Shown here: piece after piece, positions 9,256 through 20,500 of the stretch
How the letters are laid out: each line of letters opens with the position of its first letter
How positions within the stretch are numbered: the first letter of the stretch is position 1
DNA from: an uncultured Pseudokineococcus sp.
GTDB taxonomy: Bacteria > Actinomycetota > Actinomycetes > Actinomycetales > Quadrisphaeraceae
Assembly: GCF_947499845.1 (NCBI RefSeq)
Contig: NZ_CANMPM010000001.1
Span: 372,001-436,000 of the forward strand
Length of the DNA: 64,000 nucleotides
Direction of reading: 5' to 3'
Notes under the pieces: model-generated
Seen by the model: only the letters and a program-made list of their open reading frames with translations
Databases searched by the model: none
Told to the model about the DNA's origin: nothing
Position numbers and translations under genes: made by a program

Positions 9256-10865
9256 GCCCCCTCGGCCCGGGGGAGCAGCCCGTCACCGCCCGCACCGCGC
9301 CCCTCGTCGACGCCGGCGCGGAGTGGGCGGGCCTGCGCGTCGTCGTCGCCGGCGTCGGCGCGTCGGGGTTCGCCGCCGCCGACGCGCTCGCCCAGCGCGG
9401 TGCCCGGGTCCTCGTCGTCGACGCGCGCGACGGGGCGGAGGAGCGCGAGAAGGTCCGCGTCCTCGACGTCATGGACGTCCGGGCGCTCCTCGGCGACGAC
9501 GCCGCGGCCGCGCTCGGCGGCGACCTGCCGCGCGTCGACGGCGCGGCGCCCGACCTCGTCGTCACCTCGCCCGGGTGGCGGCCCACCGCGCCGCTGCTCG
9601 CGGCCGCGACCGCGGCCGGCGTCCCCGTCTGGGGCGACGTCGAGCTGGCGTGGCGGCTGCAGCCGCCGCCGGGCAGCCCCGGCCGCGCGCCGTGGCTCGC
9701 GATCACGGGGACGAACGGCAAGACGACGACGACGCGGATGCTCGCCGCGATGCTCTCCGCCGCCGGCCTGCGCACCGCGGCGGTCGGCAACGTGGGGACG
9801 CCCGTGCTGCACGCCGTCGTCGACCCGCAGCCGTACGACGTGCTCGCGGTCGAGCTCTCGAGCTACCAGCTGCACTGGAGCTCCTCGGTCGCCGCGCAGT
9901 CCGCGGCCGTGCTCAACCTCGCGCCCGACCACCTGGACTGGCACGGCGGCATGGAGGCGTACGCGGCCGCCAAGGGCCGGGTCTACGAGGGCGTCGAGCG
10001 CGCGTGCGTCTACAACGTCGCCGACCCGGTGACGGAGCGGCTCGTGCGCGAGGCCGACGTCGTCGACGGCGCCCGTGCGGTGGGCGTGACGCTCGGCGTC
10101 CCCTCCGTGGGCATGCTCGGCGTCGTCGAGGACGTCCTCGCCGACCGCGCCTTCGTCGCCGAGCGGTCCAGCTCGGCCGCCGAGCTCGGCACGCTGGAGG
10201 ACCTCCTGGCCGCCTCGGGCGGCACCGGGCCCGCTCCGCACGTCGTCGAGGACGCGCTGGCCGCCGCGGCGCTCGCGCGCTCCCACGGCGTGCCGCCCGC
10301 GGCGGTGCGCGACGCGCTGCGCGGGTACCGCCCCGACGCCCACCGCATCGCGCTCGTCGCCGAGGAGGACGGCGTGCGCTGGGTGGACGACTCCAAGGCC
10401 ACCAACGCCCACGCCGCGTCGGCCTCGCTGACGGCCTTCGACCCGGTGGTGTGGGTCGCCGGGGGCCTCGCCAAGGGCGCCTCCTTCGACGAGCTCGTGG
10501 CCCGCCACGCCCACCGGCTGCGCGGCGTGGTGCTCGTGGGGCTCGACCGCGAGCCGCTGCGGTCGGCCCTGCGACGACACGCCCCCGAGGTCCCCGTCGT
10601 GGAGGTCGAGCAGTCGCAGGATGCGGGGGTGGCTCAGCTCGCGGCATCTCCGACGACGGCCCCGACGGCGGCGCCGACGGGACGCGCGGTCATGGACCGC
10701 GCCGTCGCGCTCGCCGGCGACCTGGCCCGCCCGGGCGACGTCGTCCTGCTCGCCCCGGCGTGCGCATCCATGGACCAGTTCACCGACTACGGCGCGCGCG
10801 GTGACGCCTTCGCCGCGGCGGTCCTCGCCCGCACCGGCGGCGCCGACGGCCCCGGCGGGCGCTGA
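9252..10865 (+). CDS. murD: UDP-MurNAc-L-alanine:D-glutamate ligase MurD
   Basis: Adds D-glutamate to UDP-MurNAc-L-Ala. The 537-residue protein has an N-terminal Rossmann-like domain beginning at [12 protein letters not shown], the ATP loop G153-[27 protein letters not shown] and DSKATNAHA. The GTG start overlapping the mraY stop is chosen because it is the only start codon near the conserved N-terminus. Its SD is weak, so translation is probably coupled. It is longer than most MurD because of an Ala/Thr/Pro loop near residues 458-475. ftsW begins 2 nt after the stop. Confidence 0.95.
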   Translation: MSPLGPGEQPVTARTAPLVDAGAEWAGLRVVVAGVGASGFAAADALAQRGARVLVVDARDGAEEREKVRVLDVMDVRALLGDDAAAALGGDLPRVDGAAPDLVVTSPGWRPTAPLLAAATAAGVPVWGDVELAWRLQPPPGSPGRAPWLAITGTNGKTTTTRMLAAMLSAAGLRTAAVGNVGTPVLHAVVDPQPYDVLAVELSSYQLHWSSSVAAQSAAVLNLAPDHLDWHGGMEAYAAAKGRVYEGVERACVYNVADPVTERLVREADVVDGARAVGVTLGVPSVGMLGVVEDVLADRAFVAERSSSAAELGTLEDLLAASGGTGPAPHVVEDALAAAALARSHGVPPAAVRDALRGYRPDAHRIALVAEEDGVRWVDDSKATNAHAASASLTAFDPVVWVAGGLAKGASFDELVARHAHRLRGVVLVGLDREPLRSALRRHAPEVPVVEVEQSQDAGVAQLAASPTTAPTAAPTGRAVMDRAVALAGDLARPGDVVLLAPACASMDQFTDYGARGDAFAAAVLARTGGADGPGGR

Positions 10866-10867
10866 CC

Positions 10868-12301
10868 GTGGCCTCGAGGACCTCGCCCGCCCGTCCGCAC
10901 CAGGGCACCGCCCGCCCGCCCGAGCAGCGCGCTCCGCGCCGCCCCGGCCCCGCCGGTGCGGCGCCCCGGGCCGGCGCCCACCCGGCGCCCGACCTCCGCC
11001 GCGGGGCGCCGCGCCGCGCCCTGGAGCGCGCGGGCGACGTGGTGACGTCGTGGGTCGCGCGCGCGGACACGCCCGCGACGAGCTTCTACCTGCTGTCCGC
11101 CACCACGGGGATCCTCGTCGTCCTCGGGCTCGTCATGGTCCTGTCGAGCTCGAGCGTGGAGTCGCTGCAGGCGGGCGACTCGCCGTTCGCGGCCTTCACG
11201 AGCCAGCTGCTCTTCGCCGTGCTCGGGCTGCCGCTGGCCTACGCCGCCTCACGGGTGCCGGTCCGGGTCTGGAAGGCGCTGGCGTGGCCGGCGGTCGGCC
11301 TCGCGGCGGTCCTCCAGCTGCTCGTCTTCAGCCCGCTGGGGGACGAGGTCGGGGGCAACCGCAACTGGATCTACGTCGGCGGCTTCTCGCTGCAGCCCTC
11401 GGAGTTCGCCAAGCTCGCCCTCGCGGTGTGGCTCGGCGCCGTCCTCGTGCGCAAGGCGCCCCTGCTGCGGGACTGGAAGCACGTCGCCGTGCCGGTCGTG
11501 CCGGTGGCCGGCGGCGTGCTGGGGCTCGTGCTGCTCGGCCACGACCTCGGCACGGGCATGGTCGTCATGCTCGTCATCGCGGCCGCGCTGTGGGTCGCGG
11601 GCGTGCCCGCGAAGATCCTCCTGCTCCCGGCGGCGGCGCTCGCGGCGGTCGCCGCCGTCATGGTGCTCACGAGCCCCAACCGGATGACCCGCATCGGCGA
11701 CTTCCTCTCGGGGGAGTGCGACCCGCAGGGCGGCTGCTACCAGTCGGCGCACGGGCTCATGGCGCTCGCCGGCGGCGGGGTCACGGGACTCGGCCTCGGG
11801 TCGAGCCGGGAGAAGTGGTCCTACCTGCCCGAGGCCCACAACGACTTCATCTTCTCCATCATCGGCGAGGAGCTGGGCCTGCTCGGGACGCTGCTCGTGC
11901 TCGTCCTCTTCGGCGCGCTCGCGGTGGGGTGCATGCGCGTCATCAAGCGGCACGAGGACCCCTTCGCCAAGGTCGTCACCGCGGGCGTCATGGCGTGGGT
12001 GGTCGGCCAGGCCCTCGTCAACATGGCCGTCGTCCTGGGCCTCGTCCCCGTCATCGGCGTGCCCCTGCCGCTCGTCAGCGCGGGCGGCTCCGCCCTCGTG
12101 GCGACGCTGCTGGCCCTCGGGGTGGTGCTCTCCTTCGCGCGCACCGAGCCCGGGGCGCCGGCGCTGCTCGCCACCCGCGCCGGCGTCGTCCGGCGCTCGC
12201 TCGTCGTGGCCGCCGCCCCGCTCTCGCGGCGCTCGGCGGGCGGCCCGACCGGCCGCGGGCGCCGAGGCCCCCGGCGAGCCGAGCGCGGGGCCGCCCGGTG
12301 A
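10868..12301 (+). CDS. ftsW: peptidoglycan glycosyltransferase FtsW (SEDS)
   Basis: SEDS-family septal glycan polymerase working with FtsI. The 477-residue protein has a 70-residue Pro/Arg-rich cytoplasmic N-terminus, then about ten hydrophobic spans. Visible SEDS motifs include SSSSVESL after the first span, [51 protein letters not shown] and [14 protein letters not shown]. The GTG at 10868 lies 2 nt after the murD stop. The end overlaps the murG GTG (GTGA). A basic C-terminal tail follows the last span. Confidence 0.95.
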   Translation: MASRTSPARPHQGTARPPEQRAPRRPGPAGAAPRAGAHPAPDLRRGAPRRALERAGDVVTSWVARADTPATSFYLLSATTGILVVLGLVMVLSSSSVESLQAGDSPFAAFTSQLLFAVLGLPLAYAASRVPVRVWKALAWPAVGLAAVLQLLVFSPLGDEVGGNRNWIYVGGFSLQPSEFAKLALAVWLGAVLVRKAPLLRDWKHVAVPVVPVAGGVLGLVLLGHDLGTGMVVMLVIAAALWVAGVPAKILLLPAAALAAVAAVMVLTSPNRMTRIGDFLSGECDPQGGCYQSAHGLMALAGGGVTGLGLGSSREKWSYLPEAHNDFIFSIIGEELGLLGTLLVLVLFGALAVGCMRVIKRHEDPFAKVVTAGVMAWVVGQALVNMAVVLGLVPVIGVPLPLVSAGGSALVATLLALGVVLSFARTEPGAPALLATRAGVVRRSLVVAAAPLSRRSAGGPTGRGRRGPRRAERGAAR

Positions 12302-13488
12302 CCGCCCCGCGCCCCGCGTCGTCCTCCGCGCCCTCCTCGTCCTCCTCGTCCTCCGCCGCCGCGGAGCGGCAGGGCGAGGACGCCGCCACCCGGCCGCCCT
12401 CGGTGCTGCTCGCGGGCGGCGGCACCGCCGGGCACGTCAACCCGATGCTGGCGCTCGCGGACGCCCTGCGGCGCCGCCACCCCGACGCCGCCCTCCTCGC
12501 CCTCGGCACCGAGGCCGGGCTGGAGTCCCGTCTCGTGCCGGCGCGCGGGTACGAGCTGGCGCTGGTGCCCCGCGTGCCGCTGCCGCGGCGCCCGTCGGCC
12601 GAGCTGCTCTCGCTGCCCGGCCGCCTGCGCGCGGCCGTCGCGGCGGCCGACCGCGCGCTCGCCTCCTGCGGGCCGCACGGCGCGGACGTCGTCGTGGGCA
12701 TGGGCGGCTACGTGGCCGTGCCCGCCTACCTCGCCGCCCGACGGCGCGGCGTGCCCGTCGTCGTCCACGAGCAGAACGCCCGCCCGGGCGTCGCCAACCG
12801 CCTCGGCGCCCGGCTCACCCCCCACGTCGCGACGACCTTCCCGGGGACGCCGCTGCGGGGGGCCGTGCGCGTCGGCCTGCCCATGGCCCCGGCGCTCGCG
12901 CACCTCGACCGCGCCGCCCTCCGGGGGGAGGCCGTGGCGCACTTCGACCTCGACCCCGACCGCCCGACCCTCCTCGTCGTCGGGGGGTCGCTGGGGGCGC
13001 AGCGGCTCAACGAGGCCGTCGCCGCGGCGTGGCCGGACGTCGAGGCGGCGGGCGTCCAGGTCCTCCACCTCACCGGCGCCGGCAAGGCCGTCGTGGCGGC
13101 GCACCGGGCGGGCGGCCCCGTCCACCGGGTCCTCGAGTACACCGACCGCATGGACCTCGCCTACGCCGCCGCCGACGCGGCGCTGTGCCGCTCCGGCGCC
13201 GGGACGGTCTGCGAGGTCAGCGCGGTCGGCCTCCCGGCGGCCTTCGTCCCGCTGCCGATCGGCAACGGCGAGCAGCGGCGCAACGCCGAGCCCGTCGTCG
13301 AGGCCGGCGGGGCCCTGCTCGTGGCCGACGCCGACCTCGACGCGGCGTGGCTGCGCGAGCAGCTCCTCCCGCTCCTCGTCGACCGCCCGCGGCTCGCGGC
13401 GATGGCGGCCGCCGCCTGGGCCAGCGCCGTGCGGGACGCCGACGAGCGCCTCGCCGACCTCGTGCTCGCCGCGGCGGGCCGCTCGTGA
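12298..13488 (+). CDS. murG: lipid II synthase MurG (GlcNAc transferase)
   Basis: Peripheral membrane GT28 enzyme that adds GlcNAc to lipid I. The 396-residue protein has a Ser-rich 35-residue extension, then the family's first loop G40-GGTAGH46-VNP, a second glycine loop ([12 protein letters not shown]), and the UDP-GlcNAc site with [11 protein letters not shown] and [13 protein letters not shown]. The GTG start overlaps the ftsW stop. The stop overlaps the murC GTG. Usual MurG length is about 360, the excess being the N-terminal extension. Confidence 0.96.
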   Translation: MTAPRPASSSAPSSSSSSSAAAERQGEDAATRPPSVLLAGGGTAGHVNPMLALADALRRRHPDAALLALGTEAGLESRLVPARGYELALVPRVPLPRRPSAELLSLPGRLRAAVAAADRALASCGPHGADVVVGMGGYVAVPAYLAARRRGVPVVVHEQNARPGVANRLGARLTPHVATTFPGTPLRGAVRVGLPMAPALAHLDRAALRGEAVAHFDLDPDRPTLLVVGGSLGAQRLNEAVAAAWPDVEAAGVQVLHLTGAGKAVVAAHRAGGPVHRVLEYTDRMDLAYAAADAALCRSGAGTVCEVSAVGLPAAFVPLPIGNGEQRRNAEPVVEAGGALLVADADLDAAWLREQLLPLLVDRPRLAAMAAAAWASAVRDADERLADLVLAAAGRS

Positions 13489-15035
13489 GCGCCGCGCCCA
13501 CCGCCGGGGTCCCGTCCTCCGGGGACGTCGCGGCCGCCGACGCCGACCTCCTGTCCGGCGACGTGCCGCTGGCCTTCGACGTCGCCGCCCCCGTCCCGCC
13601 GGCCGCCGAGCTCGGCGGCGTGCACCTCGTCGGCGTCGGGGGGGTGGGCATGTCGGGCATCGCGCGCGTGCTGCTGGCCCGCGGGCTGCCCGTGAGCGGC
13701 AGCGACGCCAAGGACGTGCCCGTCCTGGCGGCGCTGCGCGCCGTCGGCGGTCGCGTCGCCGCCGGCTTCGACGCGGCCCGCCTCGACGGCGCCGGGACCG
13801 TGGTCGCCTCCTCGGCCATCCGCGCCGACAACGTCGAGCTCGTCGCCGCCCGCGAGCGGGGCCTGCGTGTCCTGCACCGCTCGCAGGGCCTGCAGGCCCT
13901 CATGGCCGACCGCCGGGCGGTCGCCGTCGCGGGCACCAACGGCAAGACGACGACGACGTCGATGCTCGTCGTCGCGCTGCAGCACGCGGGCCTCAACCCG
14001 TCCTTCGCCGTCGGCGGCGAGCTGCGCGGCGCCGGGACCAACGCCCACGAGGGCACGGGGGACCTCTTCGTCGCCGAGGCCGACGAGTCCGACGCGTCCT
14101 TCCTCGTCTACGAGCCCGAGCTGTCCGTCGTCACCAACGTCCAGCCCGACCACCTCGACCACTACCGCGAGGCGGCGGCCGTCGAGCGGGCCTTCGGCGC
14201 CTTCGCGGGGCGCGTGCGTCCCGGCGGCGTCCTCGTGGCCTGCGCGGACGACCCGGGCGCGGCCCGGCTCGCCGCGGCTGTCGCGCGGGCGCACGAGCGC
14301 GAGCCCGGCGCCTGGCCCCGGGTGGTCACCTACGGGCAGTCCGCGGCCGCCGACGTGCGCCTGGAGGACCTCGAGCCCGAGGGAGGGCGGACGTCGTTCG
14401 CCCTCGTCGACGCGGGCCGCCGCGAGGGCGAGGTCCACCTGCAGGTGCCCGGGCTGCACAACGCCCTCGACGCCGCGGCCGCCTACACGGCCGCGACGCG
14501 CCTGGGCGTCCCCCCGGCCACCGCCGTGGCCGGCCTGGAGGCCTTCACCGGCACGCGGCGCCGCTTCGAGGACCGCGGCCGCGCCGACGGCGTGCGCGTC
14601 TACGACGACTACGCGCACAACCCGGCCAAGGTCGCGGCGGCCGTCGCCACGGGCCGCCAGGTGGCGGGGGAGGGGCGCCTCGTCGCCGTCTTCCAGCCCC
14701 ACCTCTACAGCCGCACCATGGACTTCGCCGGCGAGTTCGGCGCCGCGCTCGGGGCGGCCGACGAGGTCGTCGTCATGGACGTCTACGCGGCGCGCGAGGA
14801 CCCGGTGCCCGGGGTGACCGGCGGGCTCGTCGCCCGCGCCGTGCCGCTGCCCCCGGAGCGCGTGGCGTACGTGCCCTCGTGGGGCGACGCCGCGCGGGAG
14901 GCCGCGGGGCGCGCCCGGCCCGGTGACCTCGTGCTGACCATCGGAGCCGGTGACGTGACGATGGTCGCGGGCGAGGTGCTGGGGGAGCTCGAGCGCCGCT
15001 CGCCCGCCGCGACGACCGGTGGTGGCGCGGCGTGA
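13485..15035 (+). CDS. murC: UDP-MurNAc:L-alanine ligase MurC
   Basis: Catalyses the first peptide step, ATP-dependent joining of L-alanine to UDP-MurNAc. The 516-residue ligase has a Rossmann-like N-domain with [15 protein letters not shown], the ATP loop G150-[28 protein letters not shown] and the C-terminal [11 protein letters not shown]. About 40 residues precede the conserved start. It overlaps both neighbours by GTGA. As in other actinobacteria it lies after murG rather than at the head of the ligase series. Confidence 0.96.
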   Translation: MSAAPTAGVPSSGDVAAADADLLSGDVPLAFDVAAPVPPAAELGGVHLVGVGGVGMSGIARVLLARGLPVSGSDAKDVPVLAALRAVGGRVAAGFDAARLDGAGTVVASSAIRADNVELVAARERGLRVLHRSQGLQALMADRRAVAVAGTNGKTTTTSMLVVALQHAGLNPSFAVGGELRGAGTNAHEGTGDLFVAEADESDASFLVYEPELSVVTNVQPDHLDHYREAAAVERAFGAFAGRVRPGGVLVACADDPGAARLAAAVARAHEREPGAWPRVVTYGQSAAADVRLEDLEPEGGRTSFALVDAGRREGEVHLQVPGLHNALDAAAAYTAATRLGVPPATAVAGLEAFTGTRRRFEDRGRADGVRVYDDYAHNPAKVAAAVATGRQVAGEGRLVAVFQPHLYSRTMDFAGEFGAALGAADEVVVMDVYAAREDPVPGVTGGLVARAVPLPPERVAYVPSWGDAAREAAGRARPGDLVLTIGAGDVTMVAGEVLGELERRSPAATTGGGAA

Positions 15036-16207
15036 GCCGGCGACCGCTGGCGCCGCGGGCCCGACCGGCCGCCGAAGCCCCTCCGGAGGGGGAGGCCCCT
15101 CCGGCCGGCCCCGGCCGTGGCCCCGGTCGGGTCGAGGCGCCCGAGCCCCTCGACGACGCCGACGAGCGGACCCGTGCGGCCGCCTCCGCTGACGACGACG
15201 ACGACCTCGACGGCGCCCCCGCGCGCCGGGACGGCCGCCCCCGCCCGCCCCAGGGCGGCCTGCCGCCGCGCCCGCGCGGCGGGTCGTCGCCGGTGTCCCG
15301 CACCTCGTCCTCGCCGGTCGCCCGCAGCTCCTCCTCGCCGGCGTCCCGCGATCCCTCATCGCCGGCGTCCCGGCCGGGGAGCCCCGGGCCGGTGCACCTG
15401 CGCCGCTCGTCGGCGGCCTCGGCCGCGGCGCCCTCCGGCGCCGCCCCCGCCGCCGTGCTCGGGCGCCGCCGGGCCGCGGCGCCGCCCACGGACACGGCAC
15501 GGCGCTTCGCCGAGCGGGCACGGGCGCGCCGACGCCTCGCGCTGCGCCCCCTCCTGGCCGTGCTCGCGGTCCTCGTCGTGGTGGCCGGGCTCGCGTACGT
15601 CCTGCTCTGGTCGCCCCTGCTCGTCGTGCGCGAGGTCGGCGTCGTCGGCCTCGAGCGCCTCGAGCGCCCGGCCGTCGCCGACCTCGTCGAGCCCGCCGTC
15701 GGCACGCCGCTGGCCCGCGTCGACACCGCGGCGCTCGAGGAGGCGGTCGAGCAGGTGCCCCTCGTCGAGACGACGACCGTGGCCCGCGTGTGGCCGTCCG
15801 GCCTCGAGGTGCGCGTCGTCGAGCGGGTGCCCGTGGCGGCCGTCGCCGACCCCGCAGGGGGCTACAGCGTTGTCGACCGCACGGGCCTCACCGTGCTGCA
15901 CGAGGCGGAGGTGCCGACCGACGTCCCGCTCGTGGCGGTGGACCTCGTGAGCGCGCGGCCCGGCACGGTCGAGGCCGTGACCCAGGTCCTCGACGGGCTG
16001 CCGCCCGAGCTGCGCGAGCAGGTGGCCACCGCCGGCGGGACGAGCCCCGACGACGTCGTGCTGCAGCTGCGCTCCGGCGCGCGCGTCGTCTGGGGCGGCG
16101 CCGAGGAGACGCCCGTCAAGGCCGACGTCCTGCTGGCGCTCCTGCAGCGGCCCGCGGGCGTCTACGACGTCAGCTCCCCGGCCGCGCCGGTCACGCGCGA
16201 GGGCTGA
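15032..16207 (+). CDS. ftsQ: cell division protein FtsQ (DivIB)
   Basis: Bitopic divisome scaffold that links early and late division proteins. The 391-residue product has an unusually long, charged and disordered cytoplasmic region (about 170 residues), one membrane span (about 171-193), a POTRA domain starting at LLVVREVGVVGLERLE, and a beta domain typical of FtsQ. The cytoplasmic part contains four copies of SSP(V/A)(S/A)R at an exact eight-residue period (85, 93, 101, 109). The start is a GTG overlapping the murC stop. After it comes a 263-nt leader with its own promoter for ftsZ. Confidence 0.93.
   Translation: MSRRPLAPRARPAAEAPPEGEAPPAGPGRGPGRVEAPEPLDDADERTRAAASADDDDDLDGAPARRDGRPRPPQGGLPPRPRGGSSPVSRTSSSPVARSSSSPASRDPSSPASRPGSPGPVHLRRSSAASAAAPSGAAPAAVLGRRRAAAPPTDTARRFAERARARRRLALRPLLAVLAVLVVVAGLAYVLLWSPLLVVREVGVVGLERLERPAVADLVEPAVGTPLARVDTAALEEAVEQVPLVETTTVARVWPSGLEVRVVERVPVAAVADPAGGYSVVDRTGLTVLHEAEVPTDVPLVAVDLVSARPGTVEAVTQVLDGLPPELREQVATAGGTSPDDVVLQLRSGARVVWGGAEETPVKADVLLALLQRPAGVYDVSSPAAPVTREG
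15284..15373 (+). repeat. 24-bp tandem repeats in ftsQ
   Basis: Four degenerate 24-bp units (the last one partial) encode SSPVSR, SSPVAR, SSPASR and SSPASR at residues 85, 93, 101 and 109 in the cytoplasmic tail of FtsQ. Ser/Arg-rich repeats of this kind could be phosphorylated, which is inference only. Confidence 0.8.
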
Positions 16208-16371
16208 CCCGCCGGGGTCGCCCCGTGCCGCCCTCCTCCTCGGGGACGCGCGTCTCGCGGACGTGCTCCACGGGGCGCGCCTCCTCGGACCGCTCCCGTC
16301 CCCTCCGGCACCGGCGCGTCGCGGCGTGTCCCGGCGCGGCGGTCGACAGCGCAGACCCGGGGGACCTACCG

Positions 16372-16434
16372 TTCAGCCCAGCACGGACCTGACATAACTA
16401 TCACCCTCAACCTGAGGGTGAGGGTCCACCCCGG
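16372..16434 (+). promoter_or_regulatory. ftsZ promoter and leader hairpin
   Basis: TTCAGC (16372-16377) and an AT-rich TAACTA (16395-16400) are 17 bp apart, and this is one of the least GC-rich spots of the window. Immediately after comes a perfect inverted repeat, CACCCTCA-ACC-TGAGGGTG (16402-16420), continued by a second AGGGT copy. The hairpin would lie at or just after the transcription start, about 50 nt before ftsZ. It could be an operator or a 5'-end structure. Confidence 0.6.
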
Positions 16435-16470
16435 CACCGCACCCAGGAACTCCAGCGAAGGGCTCGCCTC

Positions 16471-17754
<1,284 letters not shown>

Positions 17755-17756
17755 GC

Positions 17757-18656
17757 GTGCACGGCACCGCCGGGCGGACGTCGCTCCCGCCCGTGCCGCA
17801 GCCCGCCGCCCCGCCCGCTCCCGGGCGGGGCGGCGGGCTGCTCGCGTGGTCGCGGGCGCTCCCCGGTCGGGGCGGCGGCAGCGGGTCCCCCCCGGGCGTC
17901 GGCGCCGCGCGCGGGGCGGTGCTCGCGCTCACCTCGCGCGCCGGCGCCGGGTGGGCGCCCCCCGGGGCCGGCGGCGTCCCACCGGGGCCCTACGACGGCC
18001 TCGACCTCGCCCTGCACGTCGGGGACGACGAGGCGGCCGTGCGCGCCTCGCGGCGCGCGCTCGCCGACGAGCTCGCGGGCCGCGGCGCCCGCGAGGTGCG
18101 CTACCTCCAGCAGGTCCACGGCGCCGACGTCCTCGTCGTCGACGAGGTGGGCCCGGGCGGTGCCGACGAGGTCCCCGACGCGCCGGCCGTCGACGCCGCC
18201 GTCACGGCCGTCCCCGGGGTGGCGCTCGCCGTCCTCGTCGCCGACTGCGTGCCCGTGGTGATGGCCGACCCCGTCGCCGGGGTGGTGGGCGTGGCCCACG
18301 CCGGGCGCCGCGGCGCGCTGCTCGGCGCGCCCGTGCGCGCGGTGGAGGCGATGCGCGGGCTCGGCGCCCGCGACGTGGTCGCCGTCCTCGGCCCCAGCAT
18401 CTGCGCGCGCTGCTACGAGGTGCCGGCGGACCTGCGCGCGGCGGTGGCGGCCGAGCACCCCGTCGGTGCGAGCACGACGTGGGAGGGCGCCCCGTCGCTC
18501 GACGTCGCGGCCCTCGTGCTCGAGCAGCTCGCCGCCGCGGGCGTCCGCGCGGAGCAGGTGCCCGGGTGCACGGCCGAGCGCGCCGACCTCTGGTCCTACC
18601 GCCGCGACGGCGCGGCGAGCGGCCGCACGGCCGGCCTCGCGTGGGTGCCGGCGTGA
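17757..18656 (+). CDS. pgeF: purine nucleoside phosphorylase / laccase-domain protein (PgeF-like, YfiH family)
   Basis: Member of the YfiH/DUF152 copper-oxidase-like family. Its enterobacterial member PgeF edits mis-made UDP-MurNAc-peptides, and others act as purine nucleoside phosphorylases. The 299-residue product shows QQVHGADVLVVDE, ADCVPVVMADP, GVAHAGRRG and GPSICARCYEVP, the family's metal-site motifs (His, Cys, His). The first 60 residues are Gly/Pro-rich and likely not part of the fold, so the true start may be later. Its place directly after ftsZ is the standard order, which fits a cell-wall role. Confidence 0.88.
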   Translation: MHGTAGRTSLPPVPQPAAPPAPGRGGGLLAWSRALPGRGGGSGSPPGVGAARGAVLALTSRAGAGWAPPGAGGVPPGPYDGLDLALHVGDDEAAVRASRRALADELAGRGAREVRYLQQVHGADVLVVDEVGPGGADEVPDAPAVDAAVTAVPGVALAVLVADCVPVVMADPVAGVVGVAHAGRRGALLGAPVRAVEAMRGLGARDVVAVLGPSICARCYEVPADLRAAVAAEHPVGASTTWEGAPSLDVAALVLEQLAAAGVRAEQVPGCTAERADLWSYRRDGAASGRTAGLAWVPA

Positions 18657-19438
18657 GCGTCGGCCCCCCGGCCCCGGGTGCGGGGGGCCGCGACGCGGTG
18701 GGCGGTCACGAGGGGTCGGGCGGGCCCGGGCGGCGCGCCGACCTCGCCGCGGCGCTGGACGACCTGCGCCGTCGGGTCGGGGGCGCCTGCTCGGCGGCGG
18801 GGCGCGACCCGGCCGCCGTCCGCGTCGTCGTGACGACGAAGACCTTCCCCGCGACCGACGTGCTGCACCTCGCCGCGCTCGGCGTCCGCGACGTCGGGGA
18901 GGCCCGCGAGCAGGAGGCCCGCGCCAAGCGGGAGGAGGTCCTCGCCGCCGGAGGCGGGGAGGAGCTGCGCTGGCACTTCCTCGGGCGGCTGCAGCGCAAC
19001 AAGGCGGGCGCCGTCTCCGCCTGGGCCCACCTCGTGCACTCGGTCGACAGCGCGCGGCTGGCCGACGCCCTGGGCCGGGGGGCCGAGCGCGCCGGGCGCG
19101 AGCTGCCGGTCCTCGTGCAGGTCGACCTGGACGGCGAGGAGGGCGACGCGGCGCGCGGCGGCGCGCCCGCCGGCGCCGTGCCCGCGCTCGCCGACCACGT
19201 CGCCGGCGTCCCCGGCCTGCGCCTGGCGGGCCTCATGGCCGTGGCCCCCCGCGAGGCCGACCCGGCGGCCGCCTTCGCCGCCCTGGCGGCCCTCGCGGCG
19301 CGGGTGCGGGCCGACCACCCCGGCGCCGACGTCCTGTCGGCCGGCATGAGCGAGGACCTCGAGGAGGCCGTCGCGGCGGGCGCCACGCACCTGCGTGTCG
19401 GGCGCGCCATCCTCGGCGGCCGTCCGCCGCTCCGGTAG
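18653..19438 (+). CDS. PLP homeostasis protein, YggS family
   Basis: Alanine-racemase-fold protein (YggS/PLPBP) that binds pyridoxal phosphate and maintains PLP and amino-acid homeostasis; no enzymatic reaction is established. The 261-residue product carries the PLP lysine in VVTTKTFPA, then HFLGRLQRNK, HSVDSARLA, GLMAVAP and the C-terminal SAGMSEDLEEAVAAGATHLRVGRAI, which contacts the phosphate. The GTG start overlaps the pgeF stop. The stop lies within a TAGCGT sequence (19436-19441) that could be the -10 of a sepF promoter. The N-terminal 25 residues are low-complexity. Confidence 0.93.
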   Translation: MSVGPPAPGAGGRDAVGGHEGSGGPGRRADLAAALDDLRRRVGGACSAAGRDPAAVRVVVTTKTFPATDVLHLAALGVRDVGEAREQEARAKREEVLAAGGGEELRWHFLGRLQRNKAGAVSAWAHLVHSVDSARLADALGRGAERAGRELPVLVQVDLDGEEGDAARGGAPAGAVPALADHVAGVPGLRLAGLMAVAPREADPAAAFAALAALAARVRADHPGADVLSAGMSEDLEEAVAAGATHLRVGRAILGGRPPLR

Positions 19439-19537
19439 CGTCTCGCCCCGAGGCGCGGCCCGCAGGGGGCCCGGCGCCGGACGGCGAGGACGGGCGGGAG
19501 CCCGCGGGCACCGCACGGCGGACGGCGAGGGAGTGGC

Positions 19538-20095
19538 ATGGCAGGCGCGCTGCGCAGGACGATGGTCTACCTCGGCCTGGCGGAGGAGGACCCCCGCGAG
19601 GACGAGCTCGACGGCTACGACGGCGAGGAGCGCCGCGACGCCGACGAGCGCCGCGGCGGGGCGCACCGCTCCGCCGAGCGTCCCGCCGACCCCGAGCCCC
19701 GGGGCGAGTCCCGGGCCGAGCAGAGGCCCGAGCACCGGGCCGCCGTCACGCCGATCACCCGGGAGCGCTCCATGTCACGCGTCGTGCCCGAGCCGCTGGG
19801 GGGCGACCTCAGCCGCATCACGACCATCCACCCGCGCAGCTACAACGAGGCCAAGGCCATCGGGGAGAGCTTCCGCGAGTCGGTGCCGGTCATCATGAAC
19901 CTCACCGACATGGACGACGCGGACGCCAAGCGCCTCGTCGACTTCTCCGCCGGGCTCGTCTTCGGGCTGCGGGGCTCCATCGAGCGGGTCACGAGCAAGG
20001 TCTTCCTGCTCTCCCCGGCGCACGTCGAGGTCACCGCCGAGCAGGCGAGCCCGCAGCGGACGGGCACCTCCAGCTCGTTCTTCAACCAGAGCTAG
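19538..20095 (+). CDS. sepF: cell division protein SepF
   Basis: Membrane-associated FtsZ anchor that bundles filaments, essential for septation in many actinobacteria. The 185-residue protein starts with the amphipathic [16 protein letters not shown] segment that binds membrane, then a charged linker (about 20-80), then the conserved DUF552 core from [19 protein letters not shown] to [14 protein letters not shown] start with a GAGGGAG SD. A 99-nt gap separates it from yggS. yggT follows with 7 nt spacing. Confidence 0.96.
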   Translation: MAGALRRTMVYLGLAEEDPREDELDGYDGEERRDADERRGGAHRSAERPADPEPRGESRAEQRPEHRAAVTPITRERSMSRVVPEPLGGDLSRITTIHPRSYNEAKAIGESFRESVPVIMNLTDMDDADAKRLVDFSAGLVFGLRGSIERVTSKVFLLSPAHVEVTAEQASPQRTGTSSSFFNQS

Positions 20096-20102
20096 GGGCT
20101 CC

Positions 20103-20402
20103 GTGTCCGTCGTCCTCGAGCTGCTCTCCCTCGTCGTCCTCCTCTACATCGTCGTGCTGCTCGGCCGCCTCGTCCTCGACTGGGTCCAGGTGTTCTCGCG
20201 CGACTGGCGCCCCACGGGGCCCGTGCTGGTGCTGGCCGAGGGCGTGTACTCCCTCACCGACCCGCCGCTGCGCGCGCTGCGCCGGGTCATCAAGCCGATC
20301 CGCATCGGCCAGGTGCAGCTCGACCTCGCCTTCATCGTCCTCTTCCTCGGGCTCGGGCTGCTGCGCTCCCTCCTCGGCGGCCTCGCGCTCGCCGCCCGCT
20401 GA
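20103..20402 (+). CDS. YggT family membrane protein
   Basis: Small (99-residue) integral membrane protein of the YggT/YlmG family, almost always next to sepF and divIVA and implicated in division or envelope organisation, with no defined biochemistry. Two hydrophobic segments (about 4-24 and 73-96) flank a loop with DPPLRALRRVIKPIRIGQVQLDL, the family signature. The start is a GTG 7 nt after sepF. The coding sequence ends 98 nt before wag31. Confidence 0.92.
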   Translation: MSVVLELLSLVVLLYIVVLLGRLVLDWVQVFSRDWRPTGPVLVLAEGVYSLTDPPLRALRRVIKPIRIGQVQLDLAFIVLFLGLGLLRSLLGGLALAAR

Positions 20403-20500
20403 CCGCACCGGCCGGCGAGGACCGGGCGGCCCGGTCCGCTACCGTCGTGCCGCTCCCCGGGCGACGGCGGAGCCCGACCCGAGGACGAAGGTGGAGGCTC

